Assembly: GCA_018141785.1 (NCBI GenBank)
Contig: CP073341.1
Span: 186,001 to 250,000, forward strand
Length of the DNA: 64,000 bases
Source: Candidatus Paraprochloron terpiosi LD05
GTDB taxonomy: Bacteria; Cyanobacteriota; Cyanobacteriia; Cyanobacteriales; Prochloraceae
Direction of reading: 5' to 3'
Notes under the pieces: generated by a model
Databases searched by the model: none
What the model saw: the letters and a program-made list of their open reading frames with translations, nothing else
What the model was told of the DNA's origin: nothing
Position numbers and translations under genes: made by a program
Shown here: piece after piece, positions 9,972 through 17,290 of the stretch
Numbering within the stretch: position 1 is the stretch's first letter
Layout: every line of letters begins with the position of its first letter

Positions 9972-10786
9972 GTCGAGATAGGTAGACCCTTACAGGTTTT
10001 CCCCCTCGCAGTACCGGGCGTGCAAATTTCCAAGCACCCGGCTCCTGGTGTATCATCCTACTCGCTGGCGCGTTTACTTCTCATTTCTGACATCGGCTTT
10101 CAGGTCTCATTCAGATTGGGTTTTGAGTCCTTAAATTCCAATCTCCTCGCCATTGACGTTTGCCCGACGCCTCTAACTTCTGAGGAGCTTTGAGTTTCAA
10201 GTTCCAGCTTTTAGATTGCAAAATCGCAAGTGGTAAGGGATTTTACCGTTACGTTTCACCCTCTCCTACGTCAGCTCCCCTTTCGAGTAGACATTTGCGT
10301 ATCTGCCGGGTTATTGATTCCCCTGAACTTTCGTCCTAGCAGCGTTCGCTTCTTAGGAGAGTCCTGTCTCCCCTGGGAATTGGTTCGCTTTACAGCTTCC
10401 CTACTGATTTCTCAGACCCAGTGGAGGTTTACTCGTTTCACAGTAATTAGATACGTCTGACTTAGGCTGCTCCATACCCCGGCGGCGTGGTGTCTACGCG
10501 ATGTCGTTAACAGTCCATCTTTCACATATGCCGCATACCGTTTTGGTCAGAGTGTATCAGTTCCGCTTTCACTCATTTAAATTGACGAGGCTGCAAGCTT
10601 CGCTTTATGCTCACCATATCAGACTTTCCCTAGGCCGCTACCACCATCGGACTGATAGTAGCTTGGCCATTTAACCCTCTAGCTGTGAAACTCCGGCATT
10701 ACTGCCAAAGCTCCTTCGGGCGGGAACCGGGGAAGACACTCCCCATGGGCTTTCACCCACTAATTACTGCGACTTTCGAGTCGCAC
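9972..10786 (-). mobile_element. ORF-less group II intron D (about 815 nt), intergenic
   Basis: On the minus strand the element opens with GTGCGACTCGAAAG (the bacterial GUGYG 5' end) at 10786 and closes with domain V (GAGCCGGGTGCTTGGAAA...GCACGCCCGGTAC, near 10050-10015), a domain VI hairpin and the end TCTACCTATCTCGAC at 9972. It is closely similar along its length to intron C at 17985-18777, and comparing the two fixes both ends. No maturase frame is present, so splicing or movement would need a protein supplied in trans. It lies between chlB and a secreted protease gene, 30 bases upstream of that gene's start but in the opposite sense. Confidence 0.85.
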
Positions 10787-10816
10787 ATTAGCATATTTAC
10801 TTACCTTTATGGAACG

Positions 10817-11996
10817 ATGAACAATACCCTAAAATTTCAAGCAGCACTAATTAGTACAGCAGTTATAGCAATTGTGCAGCCGCAAGTTTCTGTAGCCCTT
10901 TCCCTGGAAGAAGTGAGTAGAATCGCCGAAGAAATTACCGTCCTCATTTTAGGACCAAGTGCTCCCGGTTCGGGAATAATTATTTCTCGATCTGGGAATA
11001 CCTACTCCGTTCTTGCCGCCAAACATGTGATCCAGAGTACTAATCCCGGAGAGGAAACCGATATTGTTACCTACGACAGACAACAACATCGAGTCGATAC
11101 GAGGAAAATCCAAAAATTTTATGGAGTTGACGGCGGCAATAATCCAGTTTACCAGCAATAAAGAATATAGACTTGCTCAAATCGGGAACTCCGATGATAT
11201 TCGAGTAGGGACAGTAACTTATGTAGCCGGGTTTCCCATTCCAACCATAGCAATTAACCAGCCAGCTTTCAATTTTGAAGAAGGAAGGATCAAGTCCAAG
11301 CCTCTTGGCACTCTCAACGATGGTTATGGCTTAATATACGACAATAACACACTTCCAGGGATGAGCGGTGGTCCCGTACTAAATCAAAATGGAGAAGTGA
11401 TCGGAGTTCATGGTCGAGCAAATACAACCGATACTCAACGAACCGATAATCCAGATATTGTTATTGCCAAGACAGGTCATAATTTGGGCATTCCAATTAA
11501 TACCTATGTAGATCTAGTAGGAGGAACAGTGGCAACTCCTCCTCCTTCTTCTAAGCCTCTGGAGCCAATACCAGTACCACCTAATCCTCCCTTCCCAGTA
11601 CCCCAACCAGATCCTCGTGTTGCACGAGAGTTGCAAATAGTTAGTCAAGCCTACTGTCGGGTGCTGGAAAGAGAAGCAGATCGGGATGGCTTGTGGACTT
11701 ATGGTGAAAACCTGCACCGGGGAAAGCTGACTCCAAAAGAACTTGTCTACGAATTAGTAACGTCCTCGGAGCATCAACGTAAATTCTTTGATAAAGGGCC
11801 TGCGCAATATATATATCATATCTATGACCACTTGCTCGCTCGGAACCCTGATCCAGCTGGATTAAAAACCTATAGAAGAATGTTACAGGAACGAGGTCAT
11901 GAAGCTGTCATTCGTTCAATAATGAATAGTAATGAGTATAGACAAAGGTTTGGAGAGAACACCATTCCCGGTGAGGGAAGACCAGGTTGTTATTAA
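10817..11996 (+). pseudogene. secreted trypsin-like serine protease with DUF4214 domain, frameshifted
   Basis: ATG at 10817 opens a signal peptide (MNNTLKFQAALISTAVIAIV) and a trypsin-like fold: catalytic His in VLAAKHVI, catalytic Ser in LPGMSGGPV, then a proline-rich linker and a C-terminal DUF4214 domain (two FRYRQ-like helical repeats ending EYRQRFG). The frame breaks near 11120-11130: frame 1 reads DTRKIQKFYGVD and stops at 11161, while the next frame continues AAIIQFTSNKEYRLAQIG through to 11996. The break falls at the GVD segment that should carry the catalytic Asp. Either a recent pseudogene or a sequencing error; apart from this single slip the protein is intact. Confidence 0.8.
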
Positions 11997-12092
11997 TCTT
12001 TGTTAAATAGCTCTCTCTGTCAGAAGCAGTCCATTGCTCAATTAAATTGCTGGCATATGGACTTTTATTGGAAATGCTTCACCCCTTTCTTT

Positions 12093-12549
12093 TTAACAAT
12101 TGAGTTTTGCTAAGATTTCCTGAGTTACTAGATCTGGTGGTTGTTCCCCGTTGATAGTTAAGATTCGATGACAATACTCGTAATATTCTAGTATTGGCAT
12201 AGTACTCATGAAACATCTGAATACGACGTTGAAGTACTTCTAGCTAATCGTCAGGTTTCCCTCGCTCCTGGGAACGCTGGAGCATCACCGACTCTCCAAC
12301 CTGCAAGTATACCGCCCAATTTAACTTTTGTCCTAACTCATTCAGTAAGAAATCTAACTCTCCTCTTTGGACATAGGACTTTGCTTGTTCTCGATAGCTT
12401 CTCGCAACACATCTCCTGTGAGAATCTATTTCATCCTCCCATATAGTACGTGTAACCCGTTCTTCCTCTCTTTTCCAAATAGTTCCCTTTCGGATTCTTG
12501 CCCATGCTATACTAGATATAGAGTTTTGTCCCGGTAAAATTCGACTCAT
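12093..12549 (-). pseudogene. decayed adenylate kinase gene
   Basis: No single frame is intact, but pieces of adenylate kinase can be read in order on the minus strand. ILTGDVLREAIE (AMP-binding motif) lies in one frame near 12425-12390. AKSYVQRGEL and NWAVYLQVGESVMLQRSQ then appear in another, ending ERGKPDD at a TAG (12246-12244), followed by LEVLQRRIQMFHE. A further shift gives PILEYYEYCHRILTINGEQ and DLVTQEILAKLNC before TAA at 12093. The segment expected between RGEL and the WAVYL strand is largely missing, so there was also an internal deletion. The N-terminal P-loop is not recognisable. Not functional; a normal adk presumably lies elsewhere in the genome. Confidence 0.75.
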
Positions 12550-12585
12550 ACACTATATATTGTAGCAATTTTCCTCGGATCATAT

Positions 12586-13113
12586 ATGATTGCACAGCTA
12601 GAGAAACCCATTCTCCTTCCCTTTTCTCCTTCGTCCTATCCAGTCTCTGGACAGATCCAAGTTTTTACAGCTCCTTACCGCACCTTTTTTAGCGAAGCGA
12701 TCGCCCACGGTTTGAGAATTGCGAGTCAGGGAAAGCCCGTGCTAGTGGTACAGTTTCTCAAAGGAGGTATTGGACAAGGACACAGACGTCCGGTACGATT
12801 AGGACGCCATTTAGATTGGTTGCGCTGCGATTTACCTCGTTGCATTGATACTCCCCATTTAGATCCGAGAAATGTTCAGGCCTTAAATCAGCTTTGGAAC
12901 CATACCCAAGAGGTAGTACTGGCAGGATTTTACTCCCTTGTGGTGTTAGATGAATTGAGTTTGGCCATTAACTTTGGTTTAATTGAAGAAGCTGAGGTAG
13001 TAGAACTGCTGAAAAAACTTCCTGCCGATCTGGAAATTATTTTGAGTGGTCCAGATATGCCGCCAAAAATTTTAGAACTAGCGGATCAGATTACCAACAT
13101 TAATCCTAATTAA
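12586..13113 (+). CDS. CobO/BtuR-family (cobalamin adenosyltransferase-like) P-loop protein with degenerate Walker A
   Basis: 175 residues. The layout matches CobO/BtuR ATP:corrinoid adenosyltransferases: RTFFSEAIAHGLRIASQGKPVLVVQFLKGG aligns with the helix and strand after the P-loop (about residues 30-59), EVVLAGFYSLVVLDELSLAI with the Walker B region, and LEIILSGPDMPPKILELADQ with the C-terminal strand. The GKGKTT nucleotide loop is replaced by VFTAPYRTF, so catalysis is doubtful. It may be a cyanobacterial offshoot with a different role. A true terminator follows it. Confidence 0.65.
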   Translation: MIAQLEKPILLPFSPSSYPVSGQIQVFTAPYRTFFSEAIAHGLRIASQGKPVLVVQFLKGGIGQGHRRPVRLGRHLDWLRCDLPRCIDTPHLDPRNVQALNQLWNHTQEVVLAGFYSLVVLDELSLAINFGLIEEAEVVELLKKLPADLEIILSGPDMPPKILELADQITNINPN

Positions 13114-13135
13114 AGTAATATAACTAAATTTCAAC

Positions 13136-13168
13136 ATTAAAAAAACACCTATATAGGTGTTTTTTTAA
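13136..13168. terminator. bidirectional intrinsic terminator
   Basis: AAAAAACACCTATATAGGTG followed by TTTTTTT: a perfect ACACCTA/TAGGTGT stem flanked by A- and T-runs on both sides. It lies between the convergent CobO-like gene and psbJ and suits both. Confidence 0.85.
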
Positions 13169-13194
13169 ATTAAATTATGTATTTGGGACTAATT

Positions 13195-13314
13195 CTATAC
13201 AGAAGAACCTAATCCAGCATAGGCGCCGTAGAAGAAAAGACCGACTACAGTTATTACCCCCATACCAGCCACAAGAGCGACAATCCACAAGGGTATTCTG
13301 GCTTCTCCAGACAT
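13195..13314 (-). CDS. psbJ: photosystem II protein J
   Basis: 39-residue single-span thylakoid protein [20 protein letters not shown]... with the conserved [12 protein letters not shown] tail. It sits near cytochrome b559 and affects plastoquinone exchange and photosystem II assembly. GGAGG lies just upstream of the ATG. Last gene of the conserved psbEFLJ operon. Confidence 0.97.
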   Translation of the reverse strand: MSGEARIPLWIVALVAGMGVITVVGLFFYGAYAGLGSSV

Positions 13315-13367
13315 ATTTTGTACCTCCTAATTCTGCTGAACAACAAATAGCTACTTACCGGAACCAG

Positions 13368-13487
13368 TTAATTGAAGAAATAACTGGAAAAGAGAATCCC
13401 AAGGACAGCAACGAGCAGTAAACCTAAGTATAGGGAAGTGCGATTCAGTTCGACAGGTTGTCTATTGGAATTGCGAGTTCTCTCCAT
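13368..13487 (-). CDS. psbL: photosystem II protein L
   Basis: 39 residues, [20 protein letters not shown] followed by one membrane helix ending FSSYFFN. It lies at the photosystem II monomer interface and supports QA function. Third gene of psbEFLJ. Confidence 0.97.
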   Translation of the reverse strand: MERTRNSNRQPVELNRTSLYLGLLLVAVLGILFSSYFFN

Positions 13488-13500
13488 TTCAGATTTGCTC

Positions 13501-13635
13501 CTATCTTTGAATAAATTGCATTGCGGCGATCGCCCCCAAGAAGAAAACTGTAGGCACTCCCAGGGTATGAACCGCCAACCACCTGACGGTAAAAATTGGA
13601 TATGAAACTGGTTGATTTGGTGTTCTGCTTGTCAT
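13501..13635 (-). CDS. psbF: cytochrome b559 beta subunit
   Basis: 44 residues with the heme-ligand histidine in [20 protein letters not shown]. It pairs with PsbE to hold the b559 heme. The HIP1 octamer GCGATCGC lies within the coding sequence. Follows psbE after 6 bases. Confidence 0.97.
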   Translation of the reverse strand: MTSRTPNQPVSYPIFTVRWLAVHTLGVPTVFFLGAIAAMQFIQR

Positions 13636-13641
13636 AATTAT

Positions 13642-13887
13642 CTACTTATTAAACTCTTGGATTTGATCTATGGCATTATAGCGATCGCTGAGAATGGGCA
13701 ACTCCTGCCTATCTTGGGTAAAATATTCATTGGGGCGGGGAGTTCCAGAAATATCGTATGCCAAACCGGTGCTGACAAAGAGCCACCCAGCGATAAACAA
13801 GGCGGGAATGGTAAAAGCGTGAATGACCCAGTAACGAACGCTAGTGACTATGTCGGTAAACGGACGTTCTCCAGTGGTACCTGCCAT
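13642..13887 (-). CDS. psbE: cytochrome b559 alpha subunit
   Basis: 81 residues, [20 protein letters not shown] then the heme-binding histidine in [15 protein letters not shown]. Essential for photosystem II assembly. Preceded by GGAGGAAATTT. First gene of psbEFLJ, behind rubA and ycf48 as in most cyanobacteria. Confidence 0.98.
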   Translation of the reverse strand: MAGTTGERPFTDIVTSVRYWVIHAFTIPALFIAGWLFVSTGLAYDISGTPRPNEYFTQDRQELPILSDRYNAIDQIQEFNK

Positions 13888-13929
13888 TAAATTTCCTCCT
13901 CCTAAATAGGGATATTGTTTATAACTACT

Positions 13930-14916
13930 TTACATTATCGGGGGTTCATATTTCAGCAAAACACCATTATTGGCCAAGACAAATCCTCTATCTTCTCCCA
14001 TAAACAGGATTTTGTAGAAATTAGCGGGAACCTTTTCTAGTTCCCTGTCTTTTTGCCAAGTTTGGCCGGAGTCATTGCTACAGAGTAAATTGCCACTTCC
14101 CCCAGTGACCCAAATTTCTTCAGGGGTGCGGTAAGCTACATCCAGCAATCCCCAACTGGTGCTGGGTTCTGGATATTGAGGCTCGGCCCAAGTTTCTGGC
14201 TCTTCTGGGTCGGAAAACTGAATTTGACCGCCGCGAGCTAGGAGCCAACGTCGTCCATCTTTGCCGAAACCCATATTCTGGAGCCTGCGAGAAGAATTCC
14301 GCTGATGAGGTTGCCACTCTCTAGAACCGGGTTCCCAGGTGGAGTAGAAATTCCCTCTGGCAGAAACTGCAACATATTCTCCATCAGTGGAACGAGCAAT
14401 ATTCCGGGCTACCCCTACTGCTCCTTCTACCAAAGCTTTCCAGCTACTACCGCTGTCTTTTGTTTGGTAAATGGCTCCTAAGTCGGTCACCATTTCTGCG
14501 GCTCCGGGACTCAATGCCAAAATCCCATAGGGAGCACCTGGTAACTTGTCACTTAAAGGGATACGAGACCAGGATTCACCTCCATCATCAGTGTGGAGTA
14601 AAATGGACGGTTTGCCCACAATCCATCCTTCTTCCCCTTTGAAGCTGATACCAGTAAAGGTTATTTTCTCATCTCCCAGCTCTATATTTCTTTGTTTCCA
14701 GGTGTTTCCCCCATCAGTTGTTTCTTCGATAGTGGCTTGACTGCCTACCATCCAACCATGTAATGGATCCTCTGTAAAAGCCAGATCGGAAAAAGTTGCT
14801 TCAGTTGGGAGGTTAATTACTTGCCAGGGGTTAGAACTGGTGGATGCAACAGTGCTACAACCGACACATAATAAAGCCACCATCAACAATAGGCCAATTT
14901 CTTTCAATTTTCTCAT
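13930..14916 (-). CDS. ycf48: Ycf48/HCF136-like photosystem II assembly factor
   Basis: A 328-residue lumenal lipoprotein that assists early photosystem II (D1/reaction centre) assembly. The frame opens further upstream, but ATG at 14916 gives MRKLKEIGLLLMVALLCVGC, a lipoprotein signal with lipobox LLCVGC. The mature part is a seven-bladed propeller with repeated GW.VG, TDDGG.SW and TKDSGSSW motifs. It lies between rubA and psbE, the usual cyanobacterial order, which supports joint expression. Confidence 0.95.
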   Translation of the reverse strand: MRKLKEIGLLLMVALLCVGCSTVASTSSNPWQVINLPTEATFSDLAFTEDPLHGWMVGSQATIEETTDGGNTWKQRNIELGDEKITFTGISFKGEEGWIVGKPSILLHTDDGGESWSRIPLSDKLPGAPYGILALSPGAAEMVTDLGAIYQTKDSGSSWKALVEGAVGVARNIARSTDGEYVAVSARGNFYSTWEPGSREWQPHQRNSSRRLQNMGFGKDGRRWLLARGGQIQFSDPEEPETWAEPQYPEPSTSWGLLDVAYRTPEEIWVTGGSGNLLCSNDSGQTWQKDRELEKVPANFYKILFMGEDRGFVLANNGVLLKYEPPIM

Positions 14917-14930
14917 GAATAACTCTAATA

Positions 14931-15302
14931 TTAGCTCAAACCGTACAAACTCATGAATATTAAAAAGCCCACAGCCAAAGCACCAAAGATAAGCAAATTT
15001 TTCTGCCCTGGAGTCAAAGTGTTGACTCCAAAACCGTATTTGAGATTTTCCTGAAACCCCGAGGGGGCACCACTGGAACCGATGTTTGTGAACTGGGAGC
15101 GGCCCACGCCGCAAACGGGACAGCGCCAGTCCTCTGGTAAGTCTTCAAATAGGGTTCCATGCTCAATACCTGCTTTACTATCTCCTTTGGAGGGTTCGTA
15201 AATGTAGCCACAGCTACGACATTCGTAACGGGCGGGGGCAAGTTCTGCCAGGGTCTGTTCTTGGGGTCGATCCGGAACTGATCCGCTTTGCGGTGCGCTC
15301 AT
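14931..15302 (-). CDS. rubA: membrane-anchored rubredoxin
   Basis: 123 residues. Two iron-binding motifs [12 protein letters not shown] and [11 protein letters not shown] (about residues 27-65) form a rubredoxin domain; a C-terminal helix [19 protein letters not shown] anchors it in the thylakoid. This RubA type is needed for photosystem assembly. ycf48 starts 14 bases after its stop. Confidence 0.96.
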   Translation of the reverse strand: MSAPQSGSVPDRPQEQTLAELAPARYECRSCGYIYEPSKGDSKAGIEHGTLFEDLPEDWRCPVCGVGRSQFTNIGSSGAPSGFQENLKYGFGVNTLTPGQKNLLIFGALAVGFLIFMSLYGLS

Positions 15303-15428
15303 CGCTTGTGATTCGCTAATCTTAATCTATGTTATAAATCTTATCATTGAGTTTACCATTCTTAGCAAAAAAGTTCAAGAGGGAACAGGTGATGGACGCA
15401 GATAGACGCAGATGCGTTAGTTTGATAA

Positions 15429-15815
15429 ATGAAAATAGATTATCCTAGGGATATGTTTGTACTCTCAGGTTACGAGTATCTTCTCGGCTTCTTACTTACT
15501 TGCAGCTTAGTGCCGCTCCTGTCTTTGACAGCATCTAAGCTTTTACGACCTAGCGGTGGCGGTCCAGAGCGACGTACTGTTTACGAATCCGGCATGGAAC
15601 CTATTGGTGGTGCTTGGATTCAGTTTAACATTCGCTATTACATGTTCGCTCTGGTATTCGTGATTTTCGATGTGGAAACCGTCTTCCTCTATCCTTGGGC
15701 TGTGGCGTTCAATCGTCTCGGTTTGTTGGCTTTCGTGGAAGCACTAATTTTTATCGCAATTCTGGTAATTGCTCTCGTGTACGCATGGAGAAAAGGAGCC
15801 CTTGAATGGTCTTGA
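15429..15815 (+). CDS. ndhC: NAD(P)H-quinone oxidoreductase subunit 3
   Basis: 128-residue membrane subunit of the cyanobacterial NDH-1 complex (respiration, cyclic electron flow, CO2 uptake). Three hydrophobic segments; [20 protein letters not shown] is the conserved loop near the quinone site. The start is the ATG giving [17 protein letters not shown]. It overlaps ndhK by 10 bases. Confidence 0.97.
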   Translation: MKIDYPRDMFVLSGYEYLLGFLLTCSLVPLLSLTASKLLRPSGGGPERRTVYESGMEPIGGAWIQFNIRYYMFALVFVIFDVETVFLYPWAVAFNRLGLLAFVEALIFIAILVIALVYAWRKGALEWS

Positions 15816-16540
15816 CTGAATTTGAACAGCAGCAAAAAGAAAAAATTCTCAATCCCATTAATCGCACTCAGGTAACGTCTGACATGAGCGAAAACGTTGT
15901 CCTGACTACGGTAGACGACCTCTACAACTGGGCAAGGCTTTCCAGCCTCTGGCCTTTAATGTACGGTACTGCTTGTTGTTTTATCGAATTTGCTGCTTTA
16001 ATTGGTTCCCGATTTGATTTTGACCGTTTCGGTTTGGTACCTCGTTGTAGTCCGAGACAAGCGGATTTAATTATCACTGCGGGAACGATTACCATGAAAA
16101 TGGCACCGGCTCTGGTTAGGCTCTATGAGGAAATGCCGGAACCGAAATACGTTATCGCTATGGGGGCCTGCACTATTACAGGGGGAATGTTTAGTAGCGA
16201 CTCTCCTACAGCAGTGAGAGGAGTGGATAAGTTAATTCCTGTAGATGTTTATATTCCGGGTTGTCCTCCCCGCCCGGAAGCAATTTTCGATGCCATTGTT
16301 AAATTGCGTAAGAAGGTTGCTAATGAGTCCATTCAAGAACGGGCTGTGAGACGACAAACCCATCGCTATTACAGTACCACCCACAATATGAAGGTTGGGC
16401 TGCCTATTCTCACGGGGAAGTATATTCGTACCGAAACGCGCCAAGCACCACCCCGAGAATTAACTCAAGCTATGGGTATGGCTATACCCCCAGCACTGCA
16501 AGGAGCGCAAAAAGAGAAGGAGGAGGTGAAGGGTGGCTGA
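15806..16540 (+). CDS. ndhK: NAD(P)H-quinone oxidoreductase subunit K
   Basis: 244 residues. The N2-cluster cysteines are visible in [10 protein letters not shown], in [11 protein letters not shown] and in VPRCSPRQ, with [10 protein letters not shown] completing the set. It passes electrons to plastoquinone. The ndhJ start lies within its last codons, so the three genes are translationally coupled. Confidence 0.98.
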   Translation: MVLTEFEQQQKEKILNPINRTQVTSDMSENVVLTTVDDLYNWARLSSLWPLMYGTACCFIEFAALIGSRFDFDRFGLVPRCSPRQADLIITAGTITMKMAPALVRLYEEMPEPKYVIAMGACTITGGMFSSDSPTAVRGVDKLIPVDVYIPGCPPRPEAIFDAIVKLRKKVANESIQERAVRRQTHRYYSTTHNMKVGLPILTGKYIRTETRQAPPRELTQAMGMAIPPALQGAQKEKEEVKGG

Positions 16541-17063
16541 AGCAGTATCTAAGCAAGAAGAAAATGGGGTAGCTGGGGAATTAGTGACTCCGGGTAAGGT
16601 TTCTAGTTGGCTGACAGCACAGGGTTTTGAGCAGGAAGCTCTGTCCTCTGACCACCTAGAGGTGGAGATGATAAAAGTGGAACCGGAATTTCTGATTCCC
16701 ATCGCTACTGCTCTGTATGCTTATGGATTTAATTATATTCAGTGTCAAGGAGCATACGATGTGGGACCGGGACAGGAATTAGTCAGTTTTTATCATTTGA
16801 TTAAAGTGGCTGACGATGTTAGGAATCCCGAAGAAGTTAGGATGAAGGTGTTTTTGCCTCGGGATAATCCCCGGATTCCTTCGGTGTACTGGATCTGGAA
16901 GGGGGCAGACTGGCAGGAACGGGAAAGCTACGATATGTATGGCATTGTCTATGAGGGACATCCTCATCTGAAGCGGATTCTGATGCCAGAAGATTGGATC
17001 GGTTGGCCTTTGCGTAAGGATTATATCTCTCCTGACTTTTACGAGTTACAGGATGCTTATTGA
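16533..17063 (+). CDS. ndhJ: NAD(P)H-quinone oxidoreductase subunit J
   Basis: 176 residues from a GTG start preceded by GGAGGTGAAGG inside ndhK. The [20 protein letters not shown] segment is diagnostic of the 30 kDa subunit. Last gene of ndhC-K-J; a hairpin terminator follows. Confidence 0.97.
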   Translation: MAEAVSKQEENGVAGELVTPGKVSSWLTAQGFEQEALSSDHLEVEMIKVEPEFLIPIATALYAYGFNYIQCQGAYDVGPGQELVSFYHLIKVADDVRNPEEVRMKVFLPRDNPRIPSVYWIWKGADWQERESYDMYGIVYEGHPHLKRILMPEDWIGWPLRKDYISPDFYELQDAY

Positions 17064-17065
17064 TC

Positions 17066-17097
17066 CACTCCCGTCCGCTACGCTGAGACGGGAGCTT
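17066..17097 (+). terminator. hairpin after ndhJ
   Basis: ACTCCCGTC and GACGGGAGCT form an 8-9 bp stem around a short loop, followed by a short T-run, 3 bases after the ndhJ stop. Confidence 0.7.
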
Positions 17098-17136
17098 TTG
17101 GGAGCCCTAGAGCTTCAGTTGAAACGCTCATATAGC

Positions 17137-17166
17137 AAAAAAAAGGGGCAGGCATTGCCCCCCCTT
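17137..17166 (-). terminator. intrinsic terminator of the terpene synthase gene
   Basis: Read on the minus strand: GGGGCAATGCCTGCCCC followed by TTTTTTTT. The stem lies about 40 bases after the predicted stop of exon 3 (17203), which supports exon 3 being the true end of that transcript. Confidence 0.75.
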
Positions 17167-17202
17167 CACTTTATGAATAGACTATAAATGGACACACTTA
17201 TA

Positions 17203-17290
17203 TTAAATTAATATAGGTGATTCATGTTGGTAGCGCTCTGTTTCCAGGGCCCAATCTATATAGCCACGCATCCAGGAACGGAGACCTAAG
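17203..17290 (-). CDS. terpene synthase exon 3
   Basis: Codes for LGLRSWMRGYIDWALETE and then RYQHESPILI, ending TAA at 17205-17203. It is too short to be found as a separate gene. The RY pair and the W-M-x-G-x-x-x-W pattern are typical of the C-terminal helix of bacterial terpene synthases. Confidence 0.8.

Noticed and set aside
9936-10460. Plus-strand ORFs of 85 and 76 codons
   Set aside because: Antisense to intron D; the same pseudo-protein segments recur in intron C, as expected for a conserved ribozyme.
13930-15114. Longer start for the ycf48 frame (394 codons)
   Set aside because: The extra 66 codons overlap rubA in another frame; ATG 14916 gives a proper lipoprotein signal.
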